From JBIOJM01 sp044450785 (GTDB lineage Bacteria; Planctomycetota; Planctomycetia; Isosphaerales; Isosphaeraceae), in contig JBIOJM010000009.1 of assembly GCA_044450785.1 (NCBI GenBank), positions 1 through 64,000 on the forward strand: 64,000 bases of DNA, in the 5' to 3' direction. This document shows positions 24,264 through 37,041 of the stretch, in pieces; the first letter of the stretch is position 1, and every line of letters begins with the position of its first letter. Below the pieces are notes generated by a model. The model ran no database searches, had not been told where the DNA came from, and saw only the letters and a program-made list of their open reading frames with translations. The position numbers and the translations under genes are program-made.

Positions 24264-27200
24264 TTACGGCGATTGCTCCTCTCTTTTTTGCGCAGGTCCA
24301 CTTCGCTGGCTGAGACGGCGGCGTTCGGCCCAGGTGTTCGTGTCGAGCACCTCGATCCCGGTTTGCTCGTCCATGTGCAGGCCGGTCAGGGATTCGAGCG
24401 AAGTGGAGAGTCGATCGGAAACCCCCCTGCCAGGTGGAATGGGCCAGAGCCGGGCTGTCCCGTCCTCACACCCGGTCAGGAGTTCCTTGCCGTCCGCGGT
24501 GAACTGGACGAAGCGAACGCGCGCTGGATGCTGGAGTGGTGGACCGATAGGTTGGCCCAGCCGGGTGTCCCAAAGCCTTGCGGTATGGTCCCAGCTCCCG
24601 GTCAGGACGAGCTTACCGTCAGGGCTGAACGCGATCGCATAAACACCACCCCGGCTGGCGAGGGGTTGACCGAGGGGTTGACCGCTCCTGACGTCCCACA
24701 GTCGTGCCGTGTCGTCACGGCTGGCGGTGAGGGCGGTCCGGCCGTCCGGACTGAAGGCGACGGCAATCACCTCGCCCTGGTGCCGCAGCGGTTCGGTCCG
24801 GAGCGTGCCGGCCGCAGTGTCCCAGAGCCGGGCCGCACCGTCCAGACAAGCGGTCAACAAGGTTCTGCCGTCGGGGCTCACCGCCAGCCCGACCACGTTG
24901 TCGGGGTGCTGCAACGGCCTGCCATGGGGTCGTCCAGTGACCGAGCTCCATAGTCGGGCCGTGCGGTCGTCGCCGGCGGTCACCACGGTCTTGTCATCCA
25001 GGAAAGCCACTGCGCGGATTGGTTTATCATGGCGAAGCGTATCACCTCGTGCTTGACCGGTGGCGGCATCCCAGAGCCGTGCCATGCCGTCCTCACTCGC
25101 GATCACGGCGGTCTTACCGTCAGGGCTGAATGCGGCCGCCGAGACATCCTCCTGAAACCGGAGAGGATTGCCGATGGGCTCTCCGTGAGCAGGGGGCTCT
25201 CCGGTTCCGACCGACCAGAGACGCGCTTCTCCGTTCTCGCTCCCGGTCAGGGCAATGGTGCCATCGGGGCTGAGGGCGACGACACAAACGCTGTTGCCGT
25301 GCGGCAGGGGACGGCCGCGGACCTGGCCCGAGACTGCGTCGCAGAGCTGGCCCTGACCATCCTTGGTCCCGATCAGCACGACCTTGCGCACAGCGTTGTA
25401 GGTCTCGGAGCGAACGACCCCCTGGCGTGGGAGAGAGCGTTCGAACGGCCAATCTCCGCCGGCGTCCCAGATCCGGGCCGTGCGGTCAGCGCCGGCGGTC
25501 AAGACGCGCATCCCGTCTGGACTGAAGACAGCGCAGTGGACGGACCCTTGATGTCGGAAAGGGCGCCCGATCGGCTTTCCCGTGGCAGTGTCCCAGAGCC
25601 GGGCCGACCGGTCCCAGCTCCCGGTCAGGACACTCTTGCCATCGGGGCTGAACCTGACGGACCAGACGCCGTCGCCGTGATTGAGGGGGTCACCCCGGAG
25701 CAGTCCGGTGGCGGTGTCCCAGAGCCGGGCTGTTCGATCCAGGCTGCCGGTCGCGACCATCTTGCCATCAGGACTGTACGCCGTGCAGTAAATAACATTT
25801 TCATGTCGGAATACGTGGTGAACTTGCCCGGTGGCGACGTCCCAGAGCCGAGCTTCACCCGACCGAAGATCGAGGTCGGAGCTTGCGGTAAGGATCGTCT
25901 TGCCGTCGGGGCTGAACGTCGCCAACTGGACCTTCTGCTTGTGCTCGAGCGGCGCACCCTGGGGCTCCCCGGTGGCGGCGTCCCACCGTCGGGCCGTCTT
26001 ATCATCGCTGGCGCAGAGGACGATCAGGCCCTCGGGGCTGAAGGCCACGTCATTGACTTGACCGTTGTGCTCGAGCGGCCTTCCCCGGAGCTTTCCGGTA
26101 GCGACGTCCCACAGTCGGGCCGTCTTGTCCACGCTGGCCGTCACGATGGTCTTGCCGTCGGGGCTGAAGGCCAGTGAGTGGACAGGTTGAGGATGTCGGA
26201 GAACCTGGATGGGACGGCCGGTGGCGGCGTCCCAGAGCCGCGCCGTTCCGTCGAGGCTCGCGGTCGCGGCGATCCGTCCGTCCGGGCTGAAGGCGGCGTA
26301 CCAGACGCGGCCGTCGTGCTGCAACGTCGGGCCGGCGGGCGTTCCCGTGGCGACGTCCCAGAGTTTCGCCGTGCCGTCGTAGCTTGCCGTGAGGACGGTT
26401 TTGCCGTCGGGGCTGTACGTGGCATATTTGACCGGGCCCTTGTGCGAAAAAACCGCGTCCAGTCCGGGATACTCACGTTCCCAGGACGCAAGGTTCGCCA
26501 GGGCGACACGTTTCCAGTTGGGGTCGCCTGCTTCACCGGAAGACTGGAGGCTTCTGACCATCCAGAGCAGGCCGGGGCCGACGTCGCCCCGCTCGCAGGC
26601 GGCGCGGCCGACTTCGAAGTTGACCATCGCTAGATGGTGGTTCGACTCGACCAGCATCTGGTTGCGGTTGACGGCGTAGAGCATGGAAAAGACGGCCGCG
26701 GTCACGAGCGAGGCTGCCGTCGAGCCCAGCGCAACGGCCAGCTTCGGGTTCCGCCGGCACCACATCCAGGTCTTCTCGAACCAGCCAACCGGCCGGGTCT
26801 TGATCGGTCGGCGTGCCAGAAACCTCTCGACCTCGTCGCCAAGCTCGCGCGCCGACTCATACCGCCGCCTTGGCTCCTTGGCCATCGCCTTCAGGCAGAT
26901 CGTCTCCAGGTCGCGCGGGATGTTGTCGTTGAGCTTGCGCGGCGGTCGCGGCTCATCGTGCAGCACCTGGTGCAAGAGCATCCGGGTATTGCCCCGAAAG
27001 GGGCGTTCGCCGGTGAGCATCTCGTAGAAGATGACCCCGAGGCTGTAGACGTCGCTCTGCCTGTCGGCATGGTGCCCATCGCCTCTGGCCTGCTCGGGGG
27101 GCATGTAGGCGGGGGTGCCAAGGATCTGCCCTTCGACCGTGACGGCGATCTCACTGGCCTCGCGCTTGGCCAGTCCGAAATCCATCAAATGCAGCCGGCC

Positions 27201-27992
27201 TTGGCTGTCGATCATGATGTTCGACGGCTTGACGTCTCGGTGAATGATGCCTTGCTCATGGGCGTACTGGATGGCCTCGGCGAGCTTGGAAATCATCTGT
27301 GCCGCCTCGTCGGGGGCTGGTCGGCGGGCGGTGAGCCGGTCAGCGAGGGTTACACCATCGATAAAGTCGCTGACGATGAACGGAATGCCTTCGTGCTCGC
27401 GGATCTCATGTACGGGGACGATCGACGGATGGCGGAGCTGGGCGGTGCTGCGCGCGTCTTCGAGGAAACGAGCTTTCTCTTCGGAACGCGCGAGATTCCC
27501 GGCACGAAGCACCTTGAGAGCGACGTTGCGCTCGAGCTGTGGGTCGTAGGCCTTGTACACCGTGCCGAACGCGCCGAAGCCAACGGTCTCGATCAGCTCA
27601 AACCGGTCGACCTTCCGGTCCCCGAGCCGGGGGCTCCATGGAAGCGTGACCGGGCGCTCGAGGCGGATTCTGGAGTGGCAGGATTGGCATTCCAAGTCGA
27701 GTGGCATCCAACCCACGATTTCGAGGGGGATGTTGCAGTTCGGGCAGCGGATGTGCACGCTGGGCCATGCCGGTAGGCCGTCGGGCTCTGCGGGATCGGT
27801 ATCGGGGAGCCGATTCGCAAGAAACCCGCCGCGCTCCGCCTCCTCGTCCTGTTTCAGGAGCCGCTCGACCACGCCGCGGAGCTCCGGGTCTTGGGCGCAA
27901 CTGACGTCGAGGAAGGTCTCTCGCTCCGTGGGGCTGAGGTGGAGCGCTCTGTTGAACAGATCGTAGGCTCGCTCGTCTCGTTCCGTGGTCAT
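24264..27992 (-). CDS. Ser/Thr protein kinase with zinc ribbon, one membrane helix and WD40 propellers
   Basis: The product has 1242 residues. A CxxC...CxxC zinc ribbon is at 83-105 (CPNC, CQSC). The kinase domain spans about 130-395: VGFGAFGTVYKAYD, Lys 160 in NVALKVLR, HRDVKPSN (Asp 253), DFGLA (271) and GTPAYMPPEQARG. One membrane helix follows (about 418-441). From about 515 to 1200 there are roughly 15 WD40 units with FSPDGK and TARLWD motifs, enough for two propellers outside the membrane. All catalytic residues are present. The start overlaps the stop of the ECF sigma gene by 4 bp. Such kinase-sigma pairs are common in planctomycetes; the kinase probably controls the sigma factor. Confidence 0.95.
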   Translation of the reverse strand: MTTERDERAYDLFNRALHLSPTERETFLDVSCAQDPELRGVVERLLKQDEEAERGGFLANRLPDTDPAEPDGLPAWPSVHIRCPNCNIPLEIVGWMPLDLECQSCHSRIRLERPVTLPWSPRLGDRKVDRFELIETVGFGAFGTVYKAYDPQLERNVALKVLRAGNLARSEEKARFLEDARSTAQLRHPSIVPVHEIREHEGIPFIVSDFIDGVTLADRLTARRPAPDEAAQMISKLAEAIQYAHEQGIIHRDVKPSNIMIDSQGRLHLMDFGLAKREASEIAVTVEGQILGTPAYMPPEQARGDGHHADRQSDVYSLGVIFYEMLTGERPFRGNTRMLLHQVLHDEPRPPRKLNDNIPRDLETICLKAMAKEPRRRYESARELGDEVERFLARRPIKTRPVGWFEKTWMWCRRNPKLAVALGSTAASLVTAAVFSMLYAVNRNQMLVESNHHLAMVNFEVGRAACERGDVGPGLLWMVRSLQSSGEAGDPNWKRVALANLASWEREYPGLDAVFSHKGPVKYATYSPDGKTVLTASYDGTAKLWDVATGTPAGPTLQHDGRVWYAAFSPDGRIAATASLDGTARLWDAATGRPIQVLRHPQPVHSLAFSPDGKTIVTASVDKTARLWDVATGKLRGRPLEHNGQVNDVAFSPEGLIVLCASDDKTARRWDAATGEPQGAPLEHKQKVQLATFSPDGKTILTASSDLDLRSGEARLWDVATGQVHHVFRHENVIYCTAYSPDGKMVATGSLDRTARLWDTATGLLRGDPLNHGDGVWSVRFSPDGKSVLTGSWDRSARLWDTATGKPIGRPFRHQGSVHCAVFSPDGMRVLTAGADRTARIWDAGGDWPFERSLPRQGVVRSETYNAVRKVVLIGTKDGQGQLCDAVSGQVRGRPLPHGNSVCVVALSPDGTIALTGSENGEARLWSVGTGEPPAHGEPIGNPLRFQEDVSAAAFSPDGKTAVIASEDGMARLWDAATGQARGDTLRHDKPIRAVAFLDDKTVVTAGDDRTARLWSSVTGRPHGRPLQHPDNVVGLAVSPDGRTLLTACLDGAARLWDTAAGTLRTEPLRHQGEVIAVAFSPDGRTALTASRDDTARLWDVRSGQPLGQPLASRGGVYAIAFSPDGKLVLTGSWDHTARLWDTRLGQPIGPPLQHPARVRFVQFTADGKELLTGCEDGTARLWPIPPGRGVSDRLSTSLESLTGLHMDEQTGIEVLDTNTWAERRRLSQRSGPAQKREEQSP

Positions 27993-28570
27993 GCCATCCC
28001 CCCCTCGAGCTGATCACGGAGCCAGGCCCGTGCGAACCGCCAGTCCGCTTCAACTGTTCCTATGGACACGTCAAGAACCTCGGCAACCTTTGCGACGGGA
28101 AGTCCAACGAAGAACCTCAGCACGACGACCAGGCCCTGCCGTTCATGAATCGCTGTGAGCCGGTCCAGGGCCTCGTTCAGTTGCAGGAAGTCCAAGTTCT
28201 GCTCCTCGAAATAAGCGAGCACATCGTCCAGCGGGACGCGCTTCCCGTCACGGGGGTAAGGCGGCCGCCTGCGGGCATGGTCGACCAGAACTTGACGCAT
28301 GGTCCTGGCGGCGGCCCCGAAGAGGTATCTCCGGTTCGGGGCCTTCTCGATAACCTCGCCGTCAAGCAGTCGGAGCACCGCCTCGTTGACCAGGGCCGTG
28401 GGCTGAAGAGTGTGTCCGGGCCGCTCGCGCCGCATCATGACTTCGGCGATCCGGTAGATCTCCCAGTACACCGCCTGGATCAGACGGGCCTTGGCATCAG
28501 CGCTGCCCGCCTGGACCTCTTTGATGATCGCGGTCAGGTTCTGTCCGTTTTTCTGATCCATCGGGTTCAC
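27989..28570 (-). CDS. ECF sigma factor paired with a Ser/Thr kinase
   Basis: The product has 193 residues. Region 2 is seen in LIQAVYWEIYRIAEVMMRRE, TALVNEAVLRLL and YLFGAAARTMRQVLVDHAR. Region 4 is seen in DRLTAIHERQGLVVVLRFFVGLPVAKVAEVL and VSIGTVEADWRFARAWL. The pattern is that of the planctomycete/acidobacterial ECF group (TIGR02999-like) encoded with WD40 kinases. ATG 28570 or ATG 28561 may be the start. No anti-sigma gene is adjacent; regulation by phosphorylation from the coupled kinase is the likely mode. Confidence 0.92.
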   Translation of the reverse strand: MNPMDQKNGQNLTAIIKEVQAGSADAKARLIQAVYWEIYRIAEVMMRRERPGHTLQPTALVNEAVLRLLDGEVIEKAPNRRYLFGAAARTMRQVLVDHARRRPPYPRDGKRVPLDDVLAYFEEQNLDFLQLNEALDRLTAIHERQGLVVVLRFFVGLPVAKVAEVLDVSIGTVEADWRFARAWLRDQLEGGMA

Positions 28571-28655
28571 TCTTCACGCCATCTTGCCGGCGAACGGAGT
28601 CGGGGGCGGGCCCCCTTCCACATAGACATGCGTAAGCCAGGCAGAAAAACCTGAA

Positions 28656-28676
28656 CGACAACCGGAAGAATTGTCG
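28656..28676. promoter_or_regulatory. Perfect dyad between the ECF sigma and STAS genes
   Basis: CGACAA (28656-28661) and TTGTCG (28671-28676) are separated by 9 bp in the divergent promoter region. This is a possible operator; the binding protein is unknown. Confidence 0.35.
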
Positions 28677-28767
28677 CTGGAGAATCCGCTAAGGAGGAGC
28701 GCCCTCATTTTCGCATGTCTCTGGGAGGGAGAAAAGCGGCAGACCGTTTCGCAAAAGGGGTTCAGGG

Positions 28768-29313
28768 ATGCCAGACAACCAGAACATTGATGCATGGGAC
28801 GAACCGCTCGGTGTGGCCCGATCCGCTCCCGCCATCGACGGTTTGAACCGGGGCGCCGCTCCCGACAAGGATGCGGATCCCCGGCCGGGCCTTCGGGTCC
28901 GGTTCAAGGGCGGTGTGACTCTGGTCGATTTTCGGAACACAGATGCGCTCTTCGAGAGCGAGGCCATCTGCACGCTGTTCGCGTGCCTCCATCGTCTGGT
29001 CAATGACGGGCATATCCAGCTCGTGTTGAACCTTGCGGAAGTGCAGTACGCGTCGGGCGCCTTACTGGGAAGCCTGGCCTCGCTCCACCGGCGGGTCGGC
29101 AAGACACGCGGGTTCATGAGGCTCTATGGACTGAATCCGGTGGTCCGAGATGCGATCAAGATCTGTCGTCTGGACACGGAGTTCGAGATCTACAACGGCG
29201 AAGCGGAGGCTCTCCCGGCCGGCTCTGAAGCGGTTGGCTCCGGAGTCGAGCGCAGTCGCCAGTGCTGTCTGGGTCCGTTCCCCCTGAAAACCTCCGCATC
29301 GAGAGTGAATTGA
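28768..29313 (+). CDS. STAS-domain protein (anti-sigma factor antagonist-like)
   Basis: The product has 181 residues with a 45-residue acidic N-terminal extension. The STAS core runs from GVTLVDFRNTDALFES to TEFEIYNGEAEAL, with NLAEVQYASGALLGSLASLH at the position where SpoIIAA has its phosphorylated Ser (Ser in YASGAL). It probably takes part in partner switching with a kinase-type anti-sigma factor, none of which is encoded nearby. It is divergent from the ECF/kinase operon, which suggests a regulatory link but does not show one. ATG 28768 follows a purine-rich stretch ending in CAGGG. Confidence 0.82.
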   Translation: MPDNQNIDAWDEPLGVARSAPAIDGLNRGAAPDKDADPRPGLRVRFKGGVTLVDFRNTDALFESEAICTLFACLHRLVNDGHIQLVLNLAEVQYASGALLGSLASLHRRVGKTRGFMRLYGLNPVVRDAIKICRLDTEFEIYNGEAEALPAGSEAVGSGVERSRQCCLGPFPLKTSASRVN

Positions 29314-29384
29314 CCTTGGCTCGGCGGCAATCTGGCAAGACCGTGACCGAAACGGTATGCTAGGCTGGACGTTGAGTGAGGATG

Positions 29385-29412
29385 GCCCCCGAACCCGCGG
29401 TGGGCTTTTTTT
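29385..29412 (+). terminator. Weak intrinsic terminator-like element before leuS
   Basis: GCCC (29385-29388) can pair with GGGC (29402-29405), followed by seven T (29406-29412). The stem is short, so it may be a weak terminator of the STAS gene or a leader element of leuS. Confidence 0.35.
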
Positions 29413-29483
29413 GTCCATGGAGCGACCTGCGGCCCAGGGTAGTCGGGCGATTCCTCGGTCGTCGCGGCCGGAGAGCGTCAGGA

Positions 29484-32224
<2,741 letters not shown>

Positions 32225-32228
<4 letters not shown>

Positions 32229-35104
32229 CCCGGTCACGTTATCTCGTCGGCATCGATCTGGGCACGACCAACTGTGCGGTCGCTTATGTCGACACGCAGG
32301 GTCGAGAGCGACCGGCAGCGGACATCCGGAATTTCGAGGTGCCGCAGTTGGTGGCGCCGGGCGAGACCGCGCCGCGGACAATGCTGCCGTCGTTTTTGTA
32401 CCTGCCGGGCGAACACGAGCTGCCCCCGGGCGCCGCCTGCCTCCCCTGGAACGCGGGGGCCGATCGGATCGTTGGTGAGTTTGCCCGGTTGCAAGGGGCG
32501 AAAGTGCCCGCCCGGCTGGTCTCCAGCGCCAAGAGCTGGCTCTGCCACGCCGGGATCGACCGTGAAGCCGACATCCTCCCATGGGGGAGCAAGCCCGAGA
32601 TCAAAAAGGTCTCGCCGGTCGAGGCATCCGCTGCCTATCTGCGACACATCCGGGACGCCTGGAACCACGCGTTCGCCCACGATGACAGCTCCGGGCGCCT
32701 CGAGAATCAAGAGGTTGTCCTGACGGTCCCGGCCTCGTTCGACGAAGCGGCCCGTGAGCTGACCATCGAGGCTGCCAGGCGAGCCGAGCTCGCCTCGATC
32801 ACACTTCTCGAGGAGCCCCAGGCGGCCTTCTACTGCTGGATCGTCTCGCACAAGGACCGGTGGCAGCGCGAGGTTCGAGCCGGCGAGCTGATCCTGGTCT
32901 GTGACATCGGGGGCGGCACGACCGACTTCAGCCTGATCACCGTCGTCGAGACGCCGACTGGGCCGGGCTTTCGCCGGGTCGCCGTCGGCGATCACCTGAT
33001 GCTCGGCGGTGACAATGTCGACCTCGCGCTGGCTCATCACGTTGAGAAGAAGCTGGCAGGCGTGCGGCTCGACTTCGAGCAGTGGAGCGCGCTTCGGTCC
33101 GCCTGCCGGACAGCCAAGGAGAAGCTCCTGGGCGACCAGCAGCCCGCCCTCGAGCGCTGGCCGGTCTCCATCGCCGGCCGCGGGTCAAAGTTGATCGGCG
33201 GCAGCATCCAGGCCGAGCTGACTCGGGGCGAGGTCGAGTCGATCGCCCTCGAGGGGTTCTTTCCCCGAGTGGGCCGGAGCGAGGATCCCGAGCGCGGAGC
33301 CAGGATCGGCTTGCAGGAATTCGGGCTCCCCTTCGTGGCCGACCCGGCCGTGCCCAAACACCTGAACCACTTCCTGAGGCGTCACCGGGCCGAACCCATC
33401 GGGCTGGAGGGGCACCGGCCCGAGGATCGGCCCGCGCGTCCCGACGCAATCCTGTTCAACGGCGGAGCGCTCACGCCCGAGAGCGTTCGCGCCCGGATCG
33501 TCGAGGTCATCACGTCGTGGTTCCTTGACGATCCGGGCCCCGCCTTCTCGTTGCGGGTCCTCACCAACATCTCGCTCGATCTGGCGGTGGCTCAAGGCGC
33601 TGCCTATTACGGTGTGGTCCGGCGCGGCGGCGGCATCCGAATCGGCGGCGGGACCGCGCGGTCGTTCTACGTCGGGATCGAGACCGCCCTTTCCCAGAAG
33701 CCGTGGCTCTGCGCTGTGCCTCGCGATGCCCAGGAGGGCGAAGAGATCGCCATCGCCGGGCATGATTTCGACCTGTTGATGGGCCAGCCGGTCGTTTTCC
33801 CGCTGGCCAGCAGCTCGGTCCGGCCCGACGACAAGCCCGGCGCTCTGGTCCGAGCCGATCCCGACTCGATCCGCGAGCTTCCCCCGTTGCAAAGCCTGAT
33901 GCGCGTGAGTCGCAAGGCCAGGGCCGAGCGCGTGCCGGTCAACCTCGCCGCGAGGGTGACCGAGGTCGGAACGATCGAGCTGTGGTGCCAGTCGCGGACC
34001 GACCAACGCCGCTGGCGGCTCCAGATCCAGCTCCGCGGCCCGGCCGGTCAGCTCACGGCCGCCGGACCGGTCACCGGCGACGAGTCCGACCGGGTCATCG
34101 TCGAACAGTCGGTGATTCTTGCCGCGATCGCGGCCATCCATGCGGCATTCGAAGACCGCCCCGCCGCCCCGCCGCCATCGTCGACGACCGAAGAGATCGG
34201 CCCGGCGCGACTGGTGAAGCGGCTCGAAGAAGTCCTCGAGGCGCCGCGCGACCAGTGGCCGCCATCCGCGATTCGCGCCTTCTGGGATCCCCTGCTCGCG
34301 TTGGCAGAGAAGCGCCTGAAGAGTCCTCGGCACGAATCGCGTTGGTTCAATCTCGCCGGGTTCTTTCTGAGGCCAGGGCGCGGCTTCCCGCTCGATGAGG
34401 TGAGGATCAAAGCCCTCTGGCCGATCTTCCATCAGGGTGTCAAGCACGGCAAGGACGTGCAGTGCTGGAGCGAATGGTGGATTCTCTGGCGCCGCGTGGC
34501 GGCGGGCCTGTCGCGGCCTCACCACGACGAAATCCACCGGCGGCTGGCCCCCTTCCTGCTCCCGGCCAAAGGATCCAGCCCTGCCAAGAAGGCCGGTCGC
34601 TCCAAGCCCGAGCCCCACGAGCTCGCTGAGATGTGGCGGTGCGCCGCCAGTCTCGAGCGCTTGCCGGCGGAGATCAAGGAATCGCTGGGTGATGCACTCT
34701 TGAAAGAGCCGGCGCACGTTTCGCCGGGGACGCACGTCCTCTGGAGTTTGGGCCGGCTGGGCGCGCGGGTGCCTCTGTACGGGCCCGCCAACACGGTCGT
34801 CGGCAAGGAGACGGCCGAGCGCTGGACCAAGGCCGTGCTCGGCCGCTACTTCGCTCCGGGCCGCGAGACCGGCGACGCCGTCTTCGCCCTGGTCCAACTG
34901 GCGAGGGTCGCCGATGATCGCGCCCGCGACCTCGACGACGCACTCCGTCAGGAAGTCGTTCGCCGCCTCACTACGCTTGGCGCCGACGAGCCTGTCCTGC
35001 GGCCGGTGCGCGAATATCACGAGCTCGAAAAAGCCCAGCAGGTGCAAGCCTTCGGCGACTCATTGCCGATTGGCCTGCGCTTGGTGAGCGACACGACGAT
35101 CTGA
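32225..35104 (+). CDS. Large Hsp70-family protein with C-terminal DUF3731-like region
   Basis: The product has 959 residues. The actin-like ATPase has the phosphate-1 motif VGIDLGTTNCAVAYVD (about 8), connect and phosphate-2 motifs around ILVCDIGGGTTDFSL (about 222), and the adenosine-side segment ILFNGGALTP (about 410). It is wider than DnaK because insertions interrupt the nucleotide-binding domain. There is no DnaK-type lid or EEVD tail. The last 300 residues are helical (HESRWFNLAGFFLRPGRGFP, WSEWWILWRRVAAGLSR) and resemble the DUF3731 region found only on such Hsp70 relatives. It is translationally coupled to leuS. Client proteins are unknown. Confidence 0.85.
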
Positions 35105-35106
35105 GC

Positions 35107-36786
35107 TCAATCCTCCGGCTCCTCCCGGTACGCCTCTCCCCAGGATCGCAGGTAGTAGCCGATCGCCTGTTCGGGGTCGAGGCGGATGATCGCGTCGAAG
35201 TCGCGCCGGGCGTCGTCGTGACGCCCGATCTGCGCCAGGAGCTGGCCGCGCAGGATGTGCGCACCAACGCTCTCGGGCGACCAGCGGACGGCCTCGTTCA
35301 GGTCGGCGAGGGCCTCTTCGAGTTCGTCGAGCGCGATCCGGACCGTAGCGCGCTGGAGGTATCCGTCGACGAGGTCGGGGCGGAGGCGGATGGCCTCGGT
35401 ATAATCGGCGACGGCCTCGTCGGGCCGGCCGGTCTGGAACACGAACTGGCCGCGGGCAAGGAAGACGTGCGGGTCCTCGGGGTCGAGCTCGACGGCCCGG
35501 TCGTAGTCGTGGTCGGCCGCGCCGAGCTCGACCATGCCCTGGTGGACCCGCCCGCGCATCACATAATAGGTCGCCAGCGGGTAGCCGTCCCGCCCCTCGA
35601 CCGCGGCGGGGTTTTTCTGCGCGGCCTCCTCGACGATGCGGATCGCCGCGGTGTAGTCGGCGACGGCCCGGGCAGGCGCGTCGGTCTGGACGTGGAGGTT
35701 GGCCCGATTGCCGAGCGGCACCGGCCAGGAGGGCGCCAGCTCGATCGCCTTGCGGAAGTCGGCCAGCGCCAGGGCGGTCTTTCGCATCTGCGCGCGGATC
35801 ACGCCGCGGGTGTTGTAGACCCCGGCGTGCTCAGGCGCGAGCGCGAGCGCGGCGTCGCAATCGGAAATGGCCTCCTCCAGTTGACCCTTCGCTTGCCGCG
35901 CCGTCGCGCGCGCGCCGTAGACCTCCGGGTGCTTGAATCCCAGGCGGACTGCCGCGTTGCAGTCGGCCTCGCACTCGGTGGAGCGCTGACCGGCGCGGCG
36001 GATGAGTGCACGGACGCCGTACGCCAGGGCGCAGTTCGGGTCGGCCGCCAGGGCCTTGCCGCTGTCGTCGAGCGCCTGGTGCAGTTCGCCGCGGATCATG
36101 TGCGACTGCGCGCGGTACGCGAGCCGTTCGGCGTCCTTGAGCGCCAGGAGCTGAAGCTGCATCGGGTCTTCCCCACCCTTGCTCGGGTCGGGCTCGATTC
36201 CGTGCCGGGCAAACCATTCGAGCAGCAGGGCGGGGTCGGAAAGCTTGGCATCGTGCTTCCAGCGATACCAGCGGAAGCCGTGACCGTGATGGAATGAGAG
36301 CGTGGCGACCAGTCCCCGCCCCGCGTAGCATTCGGCCGTCGGGCCGCCCAGGCACGCGCAGTGGCCAAAGCTCTCGGGGGCCTCCTCAACCCGCAGTGCC
36401 TTGCGGAACGCGGAGATCTCGGCGCGGTCGCGGGTGTCGAGCAGAACGTCCGTGCCCAGGGGCTGGTCGCGCATCATCCCGCCGGACAGGATCCGCAGGC
36501 GGTCCACCTTCGCCAGCACGCCGTCGAGCTCGGCCTGTGACGGATCAGTCCCCTTGGCCAGCCCGTGCTGGTACTCGTAAGACAGCCGGTCCGTGATCAT
36601 ATTGGCCGAGCCCATCTGGACCACGACCATCGGTGCGTCTTCCTCCGGCCGCCCGAAGAGGTGCGCGAACGACGCGGACGCGTCTGCCTTCTCCGCGAGC
36701 TCCGCACTCGGTTCGGGTTTGGGAATCTCCGCCTGGGGCGCCGGCCTGGGGCGCCGCCCACCGAAGAATCGCTTGAAGAAGTTCAT
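35107..36786 (-). CDS. TPR-repeat protein
   Basis: The product has 559 residues. Residues 1-40 are basic then Pro/Glu-rich (FFKRFFGGRRPRP). Residues 40-230 form a domain I do not recognise (MVVVQMGSANMITDRLSYEY, CACLGGPTAECYAGRGLVAT). From about 235 to the end there are about eight tetratricopeptide repeats (ALADFRKAIELAPSWPVPLG, AVADYTEAIRLRPDLVDGYL, ALADLNEAVRWSPESVGAHI). There is no signal peptide. ATG 36786 is the start that keeps the basic N-terminus; the frame is open to 36834. It converges tail-to-tail with the Hsp70-like gene only 2 bp away. It probably acts as a scaffold. Confidence 0.8.
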   Translation of the reverse strand: MNFFKRFFGGRRPRPAPQAEIPKPEPSAELAEKADASASFAHLFGRPEEDAPMVVVQMGSANMITDRLSYEYQHGLAKGTDPSQAELDGVLAKVDRLRILSGGMMRDQPLGTDVLLDTRDRAEISAFRKALRVEEAPESFGHCACLGGPTAECYAGRGLVATLSFHHGHGFRWYRWKHDAKLSDPALLLEWFARHGIEPDPSKGGEDPMQLQLLALKDAERLAYRAQSHMIRGELHQALDDSGKALAADPNCALAYGVRALIRRAGQRSTECEADCNAAVRLGFKHPEVYGARATARQAKGQLEEAISDCDAALALAPEHAGVYNTRGVIRAQMRKTALALADFRKAIELAPSWPVPLGNRANLHVQTDAPARAVADYTAAIRIVEEAAQKNPAAVEGRDGYPLATYYVMRGRVHQGMVELGAADHDYDRAVELDPEDPHVFLARGQFVFQTGRPDEAVADYTEAIRLRPDLVDGYLQRATVRIALDELEEALADLNEAVRWSPESVGAHILRGQLLAQIGRHDDARRDFDAIIRLDPEQAIGYYLRSWGEAYREEPED

Positions 36787-36843
36787 GATTTCGAACCGCC
36801 GACGGGTTCCGAAGGGACGAACGGACCAGCTCATTCAGCATAA

Positions 36844-37026
36844 CGAAATGGTCGCGGTGAAGCCAACACAACGCAAGCCCGGCTTGCCGCCGAACTGCTG
36901 GCCAGTGCCGCCCACGGCAGCACGGCGGCGCGGGTCAAGGCGTTCGTAGAGCAGGGAGGAGGGTGCCGGGCGACGTTCTTCAACTACCGGCGTTATCTAC
37001 TTCAGAAGATAACGGCGGTTATGTAG
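36844..37026 (+). pseudogene. Gene fragment abutting the left repeat
   Basis: The frame reads …TQARLAAELLASAAHGSTAA, then RVKAFVEQGGGCRATFFNYR, and stops at TAG 37024-37026 inside the left 26-bp repeat. It lacks a start codon: a TAA precedes it at 36841-36843. The composition is protein-like and the RATFFNYR segment looks like a small helical DNA-binding protein, but I cannot name a family. It is probably the end of an older gene left at an element boundary. Confidence 0.45.
36991..37014. repeat. 8-bp perfect hairpin next to the left repeat
   Basis: CGTTATCT (36991-36998) and AGATAACG (37007-37014) with an 8-nt loop lie one base outside the left 26-bp repeat. It may form part of a recombinase site; no equivalent hairpin is seen at the right end. 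Confidence 0.5.
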
Positions 37027-37041
37027 CGGAGTTGGTTATGT
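37016..37041 (+). repeat. Left copy of 26-bp element-end repeat
   Basis: This copy matches the right copy (44592-44617, inverted) at 25 of 26 positions. Each contains two GGTTATGT units 17 bp apart flanking GCGGAGTT. Direct half-sites of this kind suit a tyrosine recombinase. Confidence 0.8.

Noticed and set aside
29345..29412. T-box leader upstream of leuS
   Set aside because: No T-box sequence (TGGNACCGCG type) or specifier stem; only a weak GCCC/GGGC stem with a T-run.
37016..37041. Integron attC site
   Set aside because: The two GTTATGT units are in the same direction; an attC site needs complementary ends around a hairpin, and the recombinases present are not of the IntI type.
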